64,000 nt of DNA from Anthoceros angustus (lineage: Eukaryota > Streptophyta > Anthocerotopsida > Anthocerotales > Anthocerotaceae). The stretch spans positions 124,001-188,000 of the forward strand of contig VJWM01000107.1 of the NCBI GenBank assembly GCA_010909165.1, given 5' to 3'. Under the pieces are notes generated by a model that worked only from the letters and a program-made list of their open reading frames with translations, made no database searches and was not told the origin of the DNA. How positions within the stretch are numbered: the stretch's first letter is position 1; every line of letters starts with the position of its first letter. Position numbers and translations under genes: made by a program. Shown here in pieces: positions 30,829-43,186 of this stretch.

Positions 30829-32391
30829 ATGGCGATGGCGGCGGCGCTTCTGGAGGACGCCGAGTGGCACTCCTCTTTGCTCAAGAATCTCTACTATGCG
30901 CTGGGCTGGTTTGCATTTGCGGTCTGGTCCATCAGCTTTTATCCCCAGGTTCTGCTCAACTACCGCCGCAAAAGGTAAATTTCATTGCTGCTGCCGGGGA
31001 TGCCCCGCCTCCTGTATCTGGATGTGCATTCGGCTTGTGACTGATCCACTGGAAGCTGATGAGTGTGGCAGTGTGGTCGGGCTCAATTTCGACTTTTTAT
31101 TTCTCAATTTCACCAAGCACACATCCTATCTGGTGTACAACGTGCTGCTCTACTACAACCCTGTGGTGCAAAGTCAGTACCGGGAGAAGTTTGGTGAATC
31201 TGAGGTGCGGGCGTGCATGCAATTGAAGCTCCTGTCAGAGGAAGCTACTGCTGTCCGGTTTTGTTGTGAGGGTTTCACTGGAGTGGGTGGGACTGATGTG
31301 GTCATGTTTGTAAAACAGCTCATCCCGGTAGCGCCAAGTGATGTTGCTTTCTCAATCCATGCAGTGCTGCTAACCAGCATCACTATTGCCCAGATCTATA
31401 TCTATGAGGTAAAGGCTGGGTTTTGCAGTGGAAGGCATGTGTTTAACTTCTCATTCTTGCAATAGTGTGCTACCTTGCTGATTTGTGCTGCAGCTTGTTT
31501 TGTAGACAGGAGCTCAAAAAGTATCTCTGCCTGGAATTGCCATCACCGTGGCAGCTTGGGGAGCAGCACTTATTTTGGTGATTGTCTCCTGGGCTAAGGG
31601 ACAGTGGCTTTGGATTGCTCTAGGATTCAAGTAAGAATTCTGTGCAGAAGGATGAGCGGATGCGGTCTCATTTATTCCTGCTCACGTGTTTTCTGAAGCA
31701 TTTGTTTTTGTTTGATATTACAGTATCATACAAGTTACCATGACAGCAATCAAGTATATACCTCAGGTACAGAGTCTCTTCGCATATTACATCAACTTAA
31801 CAACAGAGATGACGGATCCAACATTGCCTAACGGATGACTTGGTCTTGATGGACAGGCATGGTACAATTACGTGAGAAAGAGTACTGTCGGCTGGAGCAT
31901 CGGAAACATTCTACTGGACATTTCTGGTGGCCTGGCCAGTCTCGTGCAGATGAGCGTTCAGTCCATTGACCAGAGTATGCAGCCTCCACTGTCATTTCCT
32001 GCTCTTCTTGAGTATCGCAACTGGTTTGTCCAACCATTGATATATTATCTACTGGAATGGTGTCTGCAGAATCGTGGGTGAATTTCACAGGGAATGTGGG
32101 AAAACTGGGTTTATCTTTGGTGAGTAATTTCCGAATCTAGAGATCTGCGTTGCTGCGTTACTCTCTCCTCTTAAGCCTAACTGAATCATTGCTCGTGTGC
32201 AGGAAACGGTCGTGTTCGATATCCTGTTCATTATTCAGCACTACGTGCTATACCGTCAGGGAGCTGGGGACGACTCCTACCATGCTATCGGGGATCCCGA
32301 ATCAGAGGTTGGAAAGCCACAAGATCATGAGCACCATGAAAATTCACACCTTTCACAAGATGGTCACTCGTCCCATCGGCACGATCCTTGA
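30829..32391 (+). CDS. Cystinosin-like PQ-loop transporter
   Basis: Member of the lysosomal/vacuolar cystinosin family (proton-coupled cystine export, seven transmembrane helices). Eight exons: 30829-30974, 31072-31204, 31319-31408, 31506-31630, 31724-31766, 31857-31974, 32070-32119 and 32203-32391, giving 297 residues. Two PQ-loops are visible. The first is [23 protein letters not shown]. The second, built across an exon border, is [22 protein letters not shown]. Other landmarks are [26 protein letters not shown] and [14 protein letters not shown]. The C-terminal tail is hydrophilic and His-rich ([18 protein letters not shown]), longer and more His-rich than I expect. The start is the Met in [10 protein letters not shown]; the second Met (30835) is equally possible. 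The gene looks intact. Confidence 0.92.
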
Positions 32392-33315
32392 AATTGTTAG
32401 AAATGTGGTCTATATTTTAGGGGTGGTCAGCTTCTGCCCCCAAGTTGTCGTTGACAAGAAAGGCCCAGTGGGGGATTCCTGATCGCGTCTTTATCTCTAG
32501 CAGGACGAAGAAGCATGACACTTGAGTTTAATGAGACCTCAGTTAAGGTACGAAGCAGCAGAGACCGAAGATGGCAGGGCATTTAGACAGCCACAATACC
32601 AGAGACTCCATGCAGCAGGTTTTCAGACACGTAGTTTCTTTACTGTCCTCGCCTGCAAGCGATTCACGAAGTGCAGGCTGTGTATGTCTTTCTCGCGGAC
32701 TTTGTTCCATCCTCATCCTATTCCCTTGCCCCCTGACTTTTTGGGCATACTTATGTCCTTTGACAACCGAAAGATCATGGAGGATGTTTTTTTCACTCCA
32801 GATCGTTCAGCTCAAAAACCAAACACTTCAATTTGCACGCTAGAAGCAATTTGTACACTTCAATTCGCACGCATAGAAGCCGAAATCCATGTCCTAACAT
32901 ACCCGCTTAATATCACAACTTAATGCAAATGGTTACCCTGAGGATAGAGGCAATAAAAAACAACTCGCTCTAATAGAGAATCATCCAGAGACCACTCGAT
33001 GGTAAGCCACACTTTTGCATGTTGAAGCGCATGAGCCACTCACACTCACCCGCGTTCCCGTAGGTACAAATAACTTTTCTAAAGTGCTTGAAGACAGCCC
33101 TCATGTACAAAGCTTTTGTAGGGTGTCTGCTAGGGTTACAGATTGCCTCTATGAAGGCTAGTTTTAAACTTTTCTATATATTTCCTGTCCGAAGTGCTGT
33201 TGGTGTGGTCTGCCATTATCCAAATATGCCATATAAAAAACAACTAGAGAAGAGGAAAAGAAGATTTCAGCAAGACAACTCCAGAAGTCAATGGGTCGTC
33301 GGCCAAGACTATCTC

Positions 33316-33455
33316 TGATTGCTTTATTTTCAAAAGGCGTTGTGAAGGTAGTGATGAATGTGGATAAGTGTATGAGACTATGTTGGGTTGCTTTGATTTT
33401 GAAAGGCGGTGTGAAGATAGTGATGAATGTGGATATGTTTATAAGATGGCTTGTT
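33316..33455. repeat. Tandem duplication, unit about 69 bp
   Basis: Two copies of ATTGCTTTATTTTCAAAAGGCG..GTGATGAATGTGGATAAG with about 15% divergence, offset 69 bp. Confidence 0.7.
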
Positions 33456-33814
33456 CAAATTTCTTGTGACTAGGAAAAAACTGGGAGTGGTACTACTTTA
33501 TATTGTTGTACTAGTATGAACAAAGAGCAATATTGCGTTGTCTTTTAAGCAAAGGATATACATTTTTTTTTTGTACAAGCACACTACATATTGTTGTTGA
33601 AGGAAAAGAGGGAGGTAGCATTGCTATTGAAGGCAAAGGGAGGACAAGTGTAAAATATTAGACTCAACAAAAAGGCTCATTTATCATAATTTGCATCATA
33701 TCATTTAATCGGATGCTCATGGTTTACAGCTCAAGTGAAATGGAGTATTAAGTCCATTCTTCTTGCCTTGCAAAGAAGATAAACTGCTGGAGCTGTTTCT
33801 TGAAAGAAGGAATA

Positions 33815-34550
33815 TGAGTGGATATGGAAAATGGATGGATAACTTCAAATATCCATATGTCTTTCTTCACCACAAGGAAAAAAATGTCCCAATTTGGGAA
33901 AAAAAAAATCAAGGACCCACTCGAGCCAATTGTGAAAGAAGATGGGTCAACATCAACAATTCACGAATACATTGATATCATCGCATGATAGCTTAGTTGG
34001 AGTTGGGAACTGTTACCCTAATGAATAGGTTTAACAATCAACAGATTACCATTGTATCTTTATAAGAGGTAATTTATTATTTAATTGCTCCCTTTTATAT
34101 TTATTGTGAATATATTATTTTTAAGTTGTCATCCTATAGAGCGCTGGACAACATGCAGCTGTCGCCAAGGATATCACACACAAACTTCAGAAAGTCAGTC
34201 ACAAAATCAACAATTGCGTTTGCAGACCATACCATAGGTTGAATCAATTATTACTTAGGTTGAGTTTAGGGTCTAGGGAAACTTTTTTAATAAAATCTAA
34301 CTCGTATTTTCCAGTGTAGACGGGAAAAAGAAGGAAAAAAATAGATGAACTTGATGAGCAAACACTTAAGTATCGTCCGGATCCATATTTTCCGAGTATG
34401 GAAAATGGATGGATAATTTGAAAAATTCATGTCTTTTTGGACCATAAGAAAACTAACGTCTCAATTTGGGAACAAAATAGCAAGGACCTAGTCGAGCCAA
34501 TTGTGAAAGAGGATGGGTTGACATCGACAATTGCCGAATACATTGATATC
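33815..34550. repeat. Two direct copies of a 150-bp coding-like module
   Basis: 33818-33975 and 34397-34548 both read GGAAAATGGATGGATAA..CAATTTGGGAA..TCGAGCCAATTGTGAAAGA.GATGGGT..GAATACATTGATATC. Conceptually they encode YGKWMDN and RANCER.WV. They are probably exons or fragments of an unidentified mobile element. Confidence 0.6.
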
Positions 34551-36337
34551 CAACGGATGCGCGTAGGGCACCCCGACTCGCGTCCGTTCCTTAGTGTGAG
34601 GGAGTGATCAATATGATTGATTCTATATATAATCAATGTGATGTGTCTGACGATTGATTTTTTCCCGGAAGCGGTTCATTATTATCCATATTATCTTTTA
34701 ATATTTTCAAAAGTAAAATTATTTCAGCAACATATCTGAATAATTTTCAAAAGACCCGCCATGCAGGCTTATATTACCATCAGCCATATTGGCATTTTGT
34801 CCGGTCTAAAATCCTGCATCACCCATGGAACCACAATGTGCTGCATAGGAAACGTGTGAACATTTGAACATGTATTCATCAACTTCCACAAACTATTTGT
34901 AGCTTTATGGAGCTTTGTTGCAAAAGTCTCCTTCGTTGCTTTATCTCTTTTGTAATTATTGAAAATTTCATGTTCTTTTCATCTACAAACCTCACTATTT
35001 TTATCCGATTTCGAGCATATAGCTTCGGGGTAGTTGAGCTTCTTTGAAGAAATGCTGGAGCCTAAACAAGTTTGAAAGGCCATGTTTATTTTTGAATATC
35101 TTGAAAAACAAATGTGTAAAGAAGATCTAACTACAAACATAGTGCCTTGTTTTGGAGTCTTTTGAAATTCAGGTTCCCTAATCCCTCGGATCCTACCTAA
35201 GTTTCTTGTGCAAGTATCGATCCATTTGCCTCATCAACCCTTATCCGCTCTCCCCTTTCGTTTTCCTTGGCATTTAGGAATAATGACCTTGATGGGAATT
35301 ACAGGAACACGATATGTTTGCCATTGATAAAGAATGACCAAAACTTGGTCAGGACTTGCGACCCTATTTGTGTGTAACCAAGACAAATTGTATCCCGCTC
35401 ACCAGTACTCAATGAGTATTTTTGCTATGCCATAGTGTGTTGCAGATACTTATGCTGGTCCATGAGACTTGCACTCAGCTTGGAAAAAAGTCACAACCTG
35501 CATATAGCCAACAGGCAATTGAATAGGTCGTCTGGTCGTATAGTGGAGGGTGCCAACAGATAATCGAATAGGTAGCCTGGTCGGATGCCTAGTTAAGAGG
35601 TGGGCGGTATCGGCTAGGTTAAACAAATCCGTTTGTGCTGTCCCTGGCACTGTAAACAGTTTGTCCGGAGTTGTAGCTATGTCACATATGTGGAAGGACG
35701 TTGTGAGGGGCTCCATAGCAGGTCGAGGTGTCCAACGAGTCGGTCGCATTGGAACTACCATGTCGTTTTGACCAGGCATCCAGCCCTGCGAGATGTTGGG
35801 CAGTGCAGGCCCTTATGCTGTGCGTTTCTGCTCTGTACCGTGATCTCATACAGCACACTGTCGTGGTGGAACTGTCCGGTGTTATCGAGAAGAGGTGATC
35901 CAGCCGGGTGAGCTTTAGGTCATCCGGGCCTCTCGGGGACAAGAAATTGCTTGGCAAGGCAGCTATAATTGCAGCAACCTCCGGCCTGTAGGGTTGAACA
36001 TTTCTCTGTATCTGATCGTGAGCAGGCCTTACTGGTCGGAGCTGTGCGGTCTGGAGGAGAAGCAGTTTGCACTTGTATAACGCCGGTGATACATTCGGGG
36101 CCTCCAGCCCGGGCCTAGACGCAGACTTGGCGGGCTTCTGGCCTTGAGCTGGAATTGGACAACGTAGACTGGTCCTGAAGTCTGCGAGGAGTCGGAAGAA
36201 GGAAAGAAACACAACGACGTTGTACTCCCTGGGGTTTTGAAGACGCTGGGAAGAACTGGGGTAGAGGCCGCGGTGACCTTCCAAGGTGTTCAAGGGGGGA
36301 AGGGCTCGTTGCGTATTGCAATCTCGTAGTTGTCAAC

Positions 36338-39300
36338 ATGGACGAGCGCAGGAGTCGGTCGAAGCGGCATGGAAAGCGATCGTCCAGGAAGAGGCGACGC
36401 GGGTCGATGTCTGGCTCCTCTGATTCCGAAAGCAGCCGGAGCCAGAGTCGAAGTCGAAGTCGAAGCCGGGCCCGCAGCCTGTCGCCGACAACAATCACTG
36501 AGGATGATATTCGAGAGTATCTGGCTCGGAAGGCGCAGAAAAAGGTCTGGTGTGGTTGCAGTCGGAGGGAAGGTTGATGTCCGCAGGCACCTTGCTCCTA
36601 GCTGACGCTCATCTTCCTTCCTGGACGCTGCAGGCGCTGAAAGTGGCAAAGAAAATGAAGACGCAGACAGTGTCAGGCTACTCTAATGACAGCAATCCCT
36701 TTGGTGACTCCAACTTGACGGAGAAGTGCGTGAGGGTTGTCCAGCTGCTGTGGATGGCTCGGGGCTGGGAATTTCGGAAATGCTGATGTCTCCTTTTGGC
36801 GCAGGTTTGTTTGGAGGAAGAAAATTGAGAAGGACCTTTTGACCGGCATGGATCCCAAGGAGCTGTCTCTCAAGTCAGAGAGGAAAAGGCAGAAGGAGCG
36901 GATGGTGAGCATGGGGCTTCAGTGAGAGGGTTATGTTGTTCTCTTGACACCGACACGGCGTACTTACAGAAGAAGATGTGGTGTTTATTGTCCTTTTTGG
37001 TGCAGTCTGAGATTGAGAAGGTTAAAAAGAGGCGAGAGGAGAGGGCACTGGAGAAAGCTCAACATGAAGAAGAAATGGTATGCGGGTGGTGTAGTGTAGG
37101 TTTCTTGCTCGTTTGTTGTATTGAGAAATTGGTTCAAAAAATTCTTGCTCTTGGCAGGCAATGCTCGCCAGAGAGAGGGCAAGAGCCGAGTTTCAAGATT
37201 GGGAGAGAAAGGAGGAGGAAGTAAGTGATCTGTTTCTCTGATGGGAATGTGCAAATGCTGTTGTTATTCACGCGATATGAGCCAACCTGTAACACGTTGA
37301 TGAACATGCAGTTTCATTTCGAGCAAAGCAAAGTCCGCTCAGAGATTCGTCTGCGTGAAGGCCGTGCCAAGCCAATCGACATACTGTCAAAAAATCTTAA
37401 TCTTTCGGATGATTTTGATGTGGAAATCAATGAACCCTATAAGATTTACAAGGTTTGTTAGTACTGGACCCCTCGTAGACTTTAGCAAGGCCCTCTGCAT
37501 CTGTGATACCCAGTTTTTTCCAGGGTTCTGAGACGGGTGAATTGACAGGGTCTCACGGTCAAGGAGATGGAGGAGTTGCGTTTAGACATCAAGATGCATC
37601 TGGAGCTTGACCGTGCAACACCAACACACATTGAGTTTTGGGAGGTGAGTTGCAGTTGTTCATGATTGGCTGGTGTTTGCTGCATGCCAGGTGAGGTAGT
37701 GTCCACAGGAATGCAGGTGGTCCATTGGTGTAATTAACAATGTACGTTGCAGGCTATGATGGTGGTCTGTGACTGGGAAATTGGTGATGCCCGGAAAAGG
37801 GATGCACAAGATCGTGCACGTGTAAGGGGCGAAGATCCTCCTCCAGAGATAGTTGCTGAAGATATGGGTCTACATGCAAGTGTTGATGTCGCTGTGAAAG
37901 AAATGTTGCTGGGCAAGAGCTGGTATGAGCTGGATGATTTACAAACAAGTATAGAGGCCAAAATGAGGAATGGCACTGCCAAAGTAGTGGAGTATTGGGA
38001 GGCTGTCTTAAAGCGCCTCCACATCTTCAAGGCTAAGGTATGTTGAAAGTTGGCTCTAGCTCGTGCTTCCACTTTTCCTTGATCTCGAGGTGACGTTTTT
38101 TCTCAACCTAGATTCTTGGGTTCTCAGGCAAGACTTCGAGAAATACATTCAGATTTGCTTCGGCAGCACCTACAGAGACTACAAGCTTCAGAAGAATGCG
38201 ATCGTCAGGCAGTGCAAGAGGTGGATGAGGGGGATCATTATCCTGAGAAAGCTGAAGGTCCTGAAGGTAAATATTTGTCGATTGGCTTGGTGCACTGTGG
38301 ACTATGTTGGTAGTAGTTGTGGCTCTAACACCCTGAAGGTGCAGATGTACGACCTTTCTCTCCTGAGATGGCTAGCCCCGCAGAAGCTAAGGAGGCAGAT
38401 GACGAGGCAGGTTCATTTTCTCCGGAGCTTGTTCATGACTACAATGGAGATGAAGTGGTGGATCCAGAACATGACAAGGCTGAGTTGGTATGCTTGCATA
38501 ACTTAATTATACCAGCTGTTGGAAGAATGCTTCCCAAGTGGGCTGCAGCTAAAAGGCCTCCATTTATGTTTTAAAACTCTAGGATCGAAAACGAGCTGAG
38601 GTGTTGGAGGAGCAACAAAGGAGGATGCAAGAGGCTGCAGCAGGGCCACCTCCGGTGGATGACGAGTTCGAACTGACTGGTCAAGAGAGAGCCCTGGTGC
38701 TGAAAGCGATGGGAGGTATGGAGGACGGGGATGCTATTCTTGGCTCAGGGGCTGAAGTAAACTTAGAGTCTCAGGTGAGATCCTTTCAGCCAGACTCTGT
38801 GTTCAGAATTACGTTTCTGTACTTCTTTTAGCTTCATAGTGTTCTAATGTTCCATCCTTGTGCCATCCTTGAAGGTGTATTGGTGGCATGACAAATACCG
38901 GCCACGCAAACCAAAATACTTTAACAGGGTTCATACTGGGTATGAGTGGAATAAGTATAACCAAACCCACTATGACCATGACAACCCTCCACCCAAGATT
39001 GTCCAAGGATACAAGTTCAACATCTTCTATCCAGACCTGGTTGACAAGACAAAGGCACCAACATACTGCATTGAAAGAGATGGCAGTACTGGGGAGACAT
39101 GTTTAATTCGATTCCATGCAGGACCACCATATGAAGATATTGTATGTATCTTATGCTGGGTTATGATTCATTATTCTCCTTTTTCTTGACTCATACCGGA
39201 TGTACAACATCTGAAACTCCTGGTTGCCCCTTTTGTAGGCTTTCCGAATAGTGAATAAGGAATGGGAATATTCACACAAGAAGGGATTCAAGTGCACGTT

Positions 39301-39358
39301 TGAGCGAGGCATCTTGCATGTATATTTTAATTTCAAGCGCTACAGATATCGGCGCTAG
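36338..39358 (+). CDS. Cactin (splicing factor)
   Basis: Nuclear spliceosome-associated protein needed for accurate pre-mRNA splicing. Thirteen exons: 36338-36544, 36634-36725, 36805-36904, 37006-37077, 37158-37220, 37312-37452, 37549-37644, 37753-38037, 38128-38266, 38345-38487, 38583-38774, 38875-39141 and 39239-39358, giving 638 residues. The N-terminus is Arg/Ser- and Lys-rich (RSQSRSRSRSRARSLSP). The middle cactin domain includes FVWRKKIEKDL, DDFDVEINEPYKIYKGLTVKEMEEL and HIEFWEAMMVVCDWE. The highly conserved C-terminus reads DKYRPRKPKYFNRVHTGYEW, FNIFYPDL, FHAGPPYEDIAFRIVNKEWE and ends FNFKRYRYRR. Exon 10 could instead start at 38339, adding two residues. The start Met at 36338 is the first in frame before the RS-rich region. 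Confidence 0.96.
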
Positions 39359-41001
39359 TGAGATGGTTAAGTTCAAAGCCAACTTCATGGGAAGATTATG
39401 CTGTTCCTAGTGCATAATGTTGCGGATGAGGCTGGGTGCTGCAATTCCTAGCTCGCTACACATGGCGTGGTAACATAGGCCCACTATGTAACAATGACAA
39501 GTTGGCGCCAACTACAGGCTTTTGTCCTCTCAGGCCAACGTCCTAAGTGGAAGCCATCTGCGAAGAGGTATCTTACCGTGTTTGACTGTGTCATGTGAGT
39601 TCTCTCGAAGGGTGAGGGGCCTGGGATCCTGAAGCCCCGTAGGAGACGTAAATTGGAACATAGCTTTCTCAAAGTCATAAAACGGATCTGGTTTCAGATT
39701 ATCTTGGAACTCTCCACTTGTGATCTCATTCTCTCTGGTCTTCTTCTGCTTATGCTATAAGCCTGGTGGCTAGTTTTAGGAGAACTATGTGTGTTCCTCA
39801 ATTTTGTTTGGAGCTCTCTGTCTGGCTTCTGGTTTTTAGGCCTCTGGTCTCGTCTGCATACTTGCTGAAAGTGCAAACTTGGTAGGTACTGCCTGCGGTT
39901 CTGCTGCAGGACAAGCTGCTGCTATGTGACAGCAAGGTCATTGTTTTGATAACAGAGTACTTGTACCCTCCACTCACAACGAAGCGGTTTAAATTGTTGG
40001 CATATCGTCTGCTTTACCTAACGATTCTAGCCAGGTATGTTAGTGGATGCTAACTTTCACGCTGTTGGTGCGTAAGGTGGTAGGATGGGTGAGCTTTGAG
40101 CTGAAATATTCCTTGAAACCATGTTTGAGTTCGTTGCACCTTGGGGTGGCTGCCCTGACTGCAGTATTACCTGGCTTTCTCGATATTTTTGGTGTGCTAA
40201 GCGTTTGTTTCCCGTGGCAGGACACTCAGCTTTGGCTTGGTCACACGATGATTCCGCTGAGAAGCGCTTGTGCCGGGTTATTGCCAATTTCAACTTAATT
40301 ACAATTAAGCTCTGCAGTGTGATCAAGAGACACGAAACAGTGTTTGAGTATCTGGCTGTTAATCACGCGGATTTGGGGGCGGCATTTCTGATACGTCAGG
40401 AGTTTGCTGCAGCCCATAACGCAGAAGCAGTTTCCGCACCTGCAGTCCGGTCCCAGTCCGGCCCCAGGTTGCTTCTGACCTTCCATGGAAGTGAAAACCC
40501 TTCTGGTACTCGAGTCGAACTAGATTCCGCAGATTAGTTCAGCAGTCCGTTGAATCTGGTAAAGTAAGCGTGCGGTGTCCTCGACAGATGACTGGTGCTT
40601 CGTAATAAACTGCCACATTGCAAGCTCGTCAACCGGACGCTGCAACCACTTGCTGGCGCACATTTCCGGCTACCCCTATGTCTATCATGGTCTGTTCGGA
40701 GCCTTGTAGTATCATGTTCGTGGGAGAACGCATGATCCTCTCGCCGTCTGGTGTGCTGGCCTGATTTTTTTCCATTAAGGAAAAGAAACTGGCACATTCG
40801 CAAGATCAGCTAATAAAGATACTAATCGTCGTCCTACTTGCAACAGGTATCAGCTCTAACAGCTTTGTCCACGCTGAGTGTGGGACTAGGCCATCTGTGA
40901 GCAGAAGCAGCAGCGGCCATTCTGTTTTCTTCAAATCTGAGCAGCATCGGCAAGCTGGGTTGCGCGCTGTTGGAGCAAAGGCAGAATCAAAATCAAGTAA
41001 C
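39359..41001. other. Intergenic, no recognised gene
   Basis: The plus-strand frame at 40121-40537 (138 codons) is open but matches nothing I know and has no Kozak or splice context. About 40850-41001 is the probable 5' UTR of the aldo-keto reductase, or its transit-peptide region if the upstream Met at 40897 is used. Confidence 0.4.
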
Positions 41002-42298
41002 ATGGAGAAAGGAAAGCGGGAGGTGGAGCTGGTGCATCCTGGTTACACTGGCCCCTCTGTGAAGATACCATTGCTGGGGCTGGGTGTCTGGCAGGCCTCC
41101 CCGGCCGAGTGTGAGAAAGCGGTGGAGGTTGCCCTTAGGAATGGGTACCGTCACATTGATACAGCCAGTCTGTATCAAAACGAGAGGGCTGTGGGTAAGG
41201 TTGTCTCTTGCGCTGTGATGCGATTTTGATCTTGAGGCAAATCGGAACTACTGAGTGCACTGCCCGTGTCTCCCTCTGGCAACAGGGAAGGGCGTGCGTG
41301 CCAGTGGGATCCCAAGAGAGGAGATTTTCGTTACCACAAAGCTGTGGAACAGTGATCATGGGTATCAGCAGACACTGCGAGCCTTTGAAAGGAGCTTGAA
41401 AGAGCTCGGTCTGGAATACGGTACGCGCACGCGTTGCACATTGCGCGGATCAAGCAAGCAGCTCCCACTTAAGAGAAATCTGTGATGTCTATGTTGGTGT
41501 CACGGATTTGATGCTGGATTTGTTTGTTTCAGTGGATCTGTACCTCGTTCATTCCCCGTTGAGTCGAGACCGTCTGAAGACATGGAAGGCCATGGAGGAG
41601 ATCCTGTTGAGCGGAAAGGCCAGGGCAATCGGGGTTAGCAATTACGGAATTCACCACCTGCAGGAATTGTTCGATTCGTGCCGAATTCGGCCATCTGTCA
41701 ACCAGGTAGGATCCGTACTGCCCTGCCTGCCTCTCTTCCGCTTCCAGCTGGCTCTTGCTTGGATTAACGGAAACCCCAAACCCTCGTGTTTCGGCAGATT
41801 GAGCTAAGTCCTTTCTGCGGAAGGGAGAAACTTGTACAGTTTTGCAAGTCCCATAACGTTGTGCTACAAGCGTATTCTCCCCTGACGAGAGGGACGAACC
41901 TAAACCACCCAGTTCTCGTGCAGGTGAGCCCCTCGACTCATTTCTCATGCAGCTGTCGCAGCCCTAGCCGAATGACTATGTGTCATGTCATGCGTGACTC
42001 CTTCAGATTGCCAAAAAGTACAACAAGTCGAGTGCCCAGCTGCTCATTCGTTGGTGCATAGAGAAGGAGTATGTGACACTTCCCAAGTCCGTGACCCCTT
42101 CCCGCATCATCGAAAACTCTCAGGTTCGCAAATCGTCTCAAACCCCATCTCATATGGCCCCTTCGGACGTGCTGCCCACACCTGCCTTGCGTGTCTTGTC
42201 AGGTCTTCGACTTTGAGATATTACCTCAAGACCTGCAACAACTGGATGCTTTAGACGAGAATCTGATCACTGGGTGGGATCCTACGACTTCGCGATGA
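41002..42298 (+). CDS. Aldo-keto reductase
   Basis: NADPH-dependent carbonyl reductase of the AKR superfamily with a TIM-barrel fold; the substrate is not predictable. Six exons: 41002-41194, 41286-41420, 41533-41705, 41798-41923, 42007-42123 and 42203-42298, giving 279 residues. The catalytic tetrad is visible as D53 and Y58 in [12 protein letters not shown]83 in TTKLW and H116 in LVHSPL. Cofactor-side motifs are GVSNYG, LSPF, AYSPL and [12 protein letters not shown]. An in-frame Met at 40897 would add 35 residues rich in Ser/Arg ([12 protein letters not shown]), which could be an organelle transit peptide. The shorter start is kept because the family begins near VEL..G..IPLLGLG. The protein is slightly shorter than typical plant AKRs (about 310). 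Confidence 0.93.
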
Positions 42299-42597
42299 AC
42301 ACACTCTTAGGGTTCTAGTAGATCGTGGTTTACTGCATCGTGGTTCTTTGCTTGAAGTCCTCCTCCATAGACAGTCTGGCACCTGCTGCCAGTTATCTCT
42401 CGACACGCTTTTTTTTGCGGATCTTCACAAACGGTTTTTACTTGGCCATGTTATTAGTATACATCCGTTAACAAAGTTTTCCATCAGTCCATTGACATCT
42501 GAAACTCCATGCGCTCGGAGGACCCGTCTTGAATGCAGAGCCGAGTGTCTGCCGTTGGCTGTTCCTGGACGTTTTCTGGGATTGTAGACATCGAACC

Positions 42598-43186
42598 ATG
42601 GAGAGGTGCAAATTTAGGTCACGAGAAGGTCCGGTCTCGGGGTTGGACGGGGCTTGTCCGAACATGGCAGAGCTTCCATCGTTCTCAGGCTCTCGTCACG
42701 CATTACGGCTCTCGGAGCCGCAGGTTGAGGTGTTGCTGCGGTCCGATCCTGCTCACGTGTCCTGCAGTGCCGACTCTCGGTGTGTTGCGCTGCAGTTGCC
42801 AAGGGAATTGAGCCGCCGGGTGTTCGCGCAACTGGATTGCGAAGACCTCGTCAGTTGTGCTTTGGTGTGCAAGTAAAGTCTCCACGGCCCTGACCAGTGC
42901 TTCGCGCGCTCGCTGTACAAGCTGATTTCTGTGTCTTGGAAGCTTTTCTCTGGCAGCGACTCATTTGGGTGTTGCTGCTTTGGAATGGAATGGTGCTGAT
43001 AGTATAGCTGCGTTTGGCTGCAGGCAGTGGTATTTCGAATGCGCCGAACTGATCCAGGGGTGGAAGGAGGAATACAGGGAAGCTTGTGTTCTGCGAGGTT
43101 TGGCATTGCGTGAACTCTCTGGAGTTCCTGGCAGTTGCACTCCGCGGGCCCAGTTTGAGGCTTACCTAGCTGGTAGTCCTGATTAG
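42598..43186 (+). CDS. Small F-box protein
   Basis: Two exons (42598-42872 and 43024-43186, donor AA|GTAAAG) give 145 residues. An F-box core is visible across the splice: LPRELSRRVFAQLDCEDLVSCALVCKQWYFECAE, followed by WKEEYREACVLRGLALREL. F-box proteins bind SKP1 and recruit targets to SCF ubiquitin ligases. Here no kelch, LRR or other target-binding domain follows, so the substrate part is missing or minimal. Alternative in-frame Mets are at 42529 and 42664. The downstream residues are Arg/Ala-rich and the protein ends AYLAGSPD. The F-box call is by motif only, so confidence is moderate. Confidence 0.7.

Larger units (their letters stand above)
32392..36337. other. Long AT-rich intergenic region with decayed repeats
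   Basis: No recognised gene in nearly 4 kb. Smaller features within it are listed separately. A minus-strand frame of 203 codons (36293-35682), directly upstream of and divergent from Cactin, matches nothing I know and may be spurious. Two 43-bp imperfect copies of GCCAACAG.CAAT.GAATAGGT lie at about 35507 and 35550. Confidence 0.45.

Noticed and set aside
35682-36293. 203-codon minus-strand frame upstream of Cactin
   Set aside because: No recognisable domain, unusual composition and placed in a probable promoter. Noted only as unproven.
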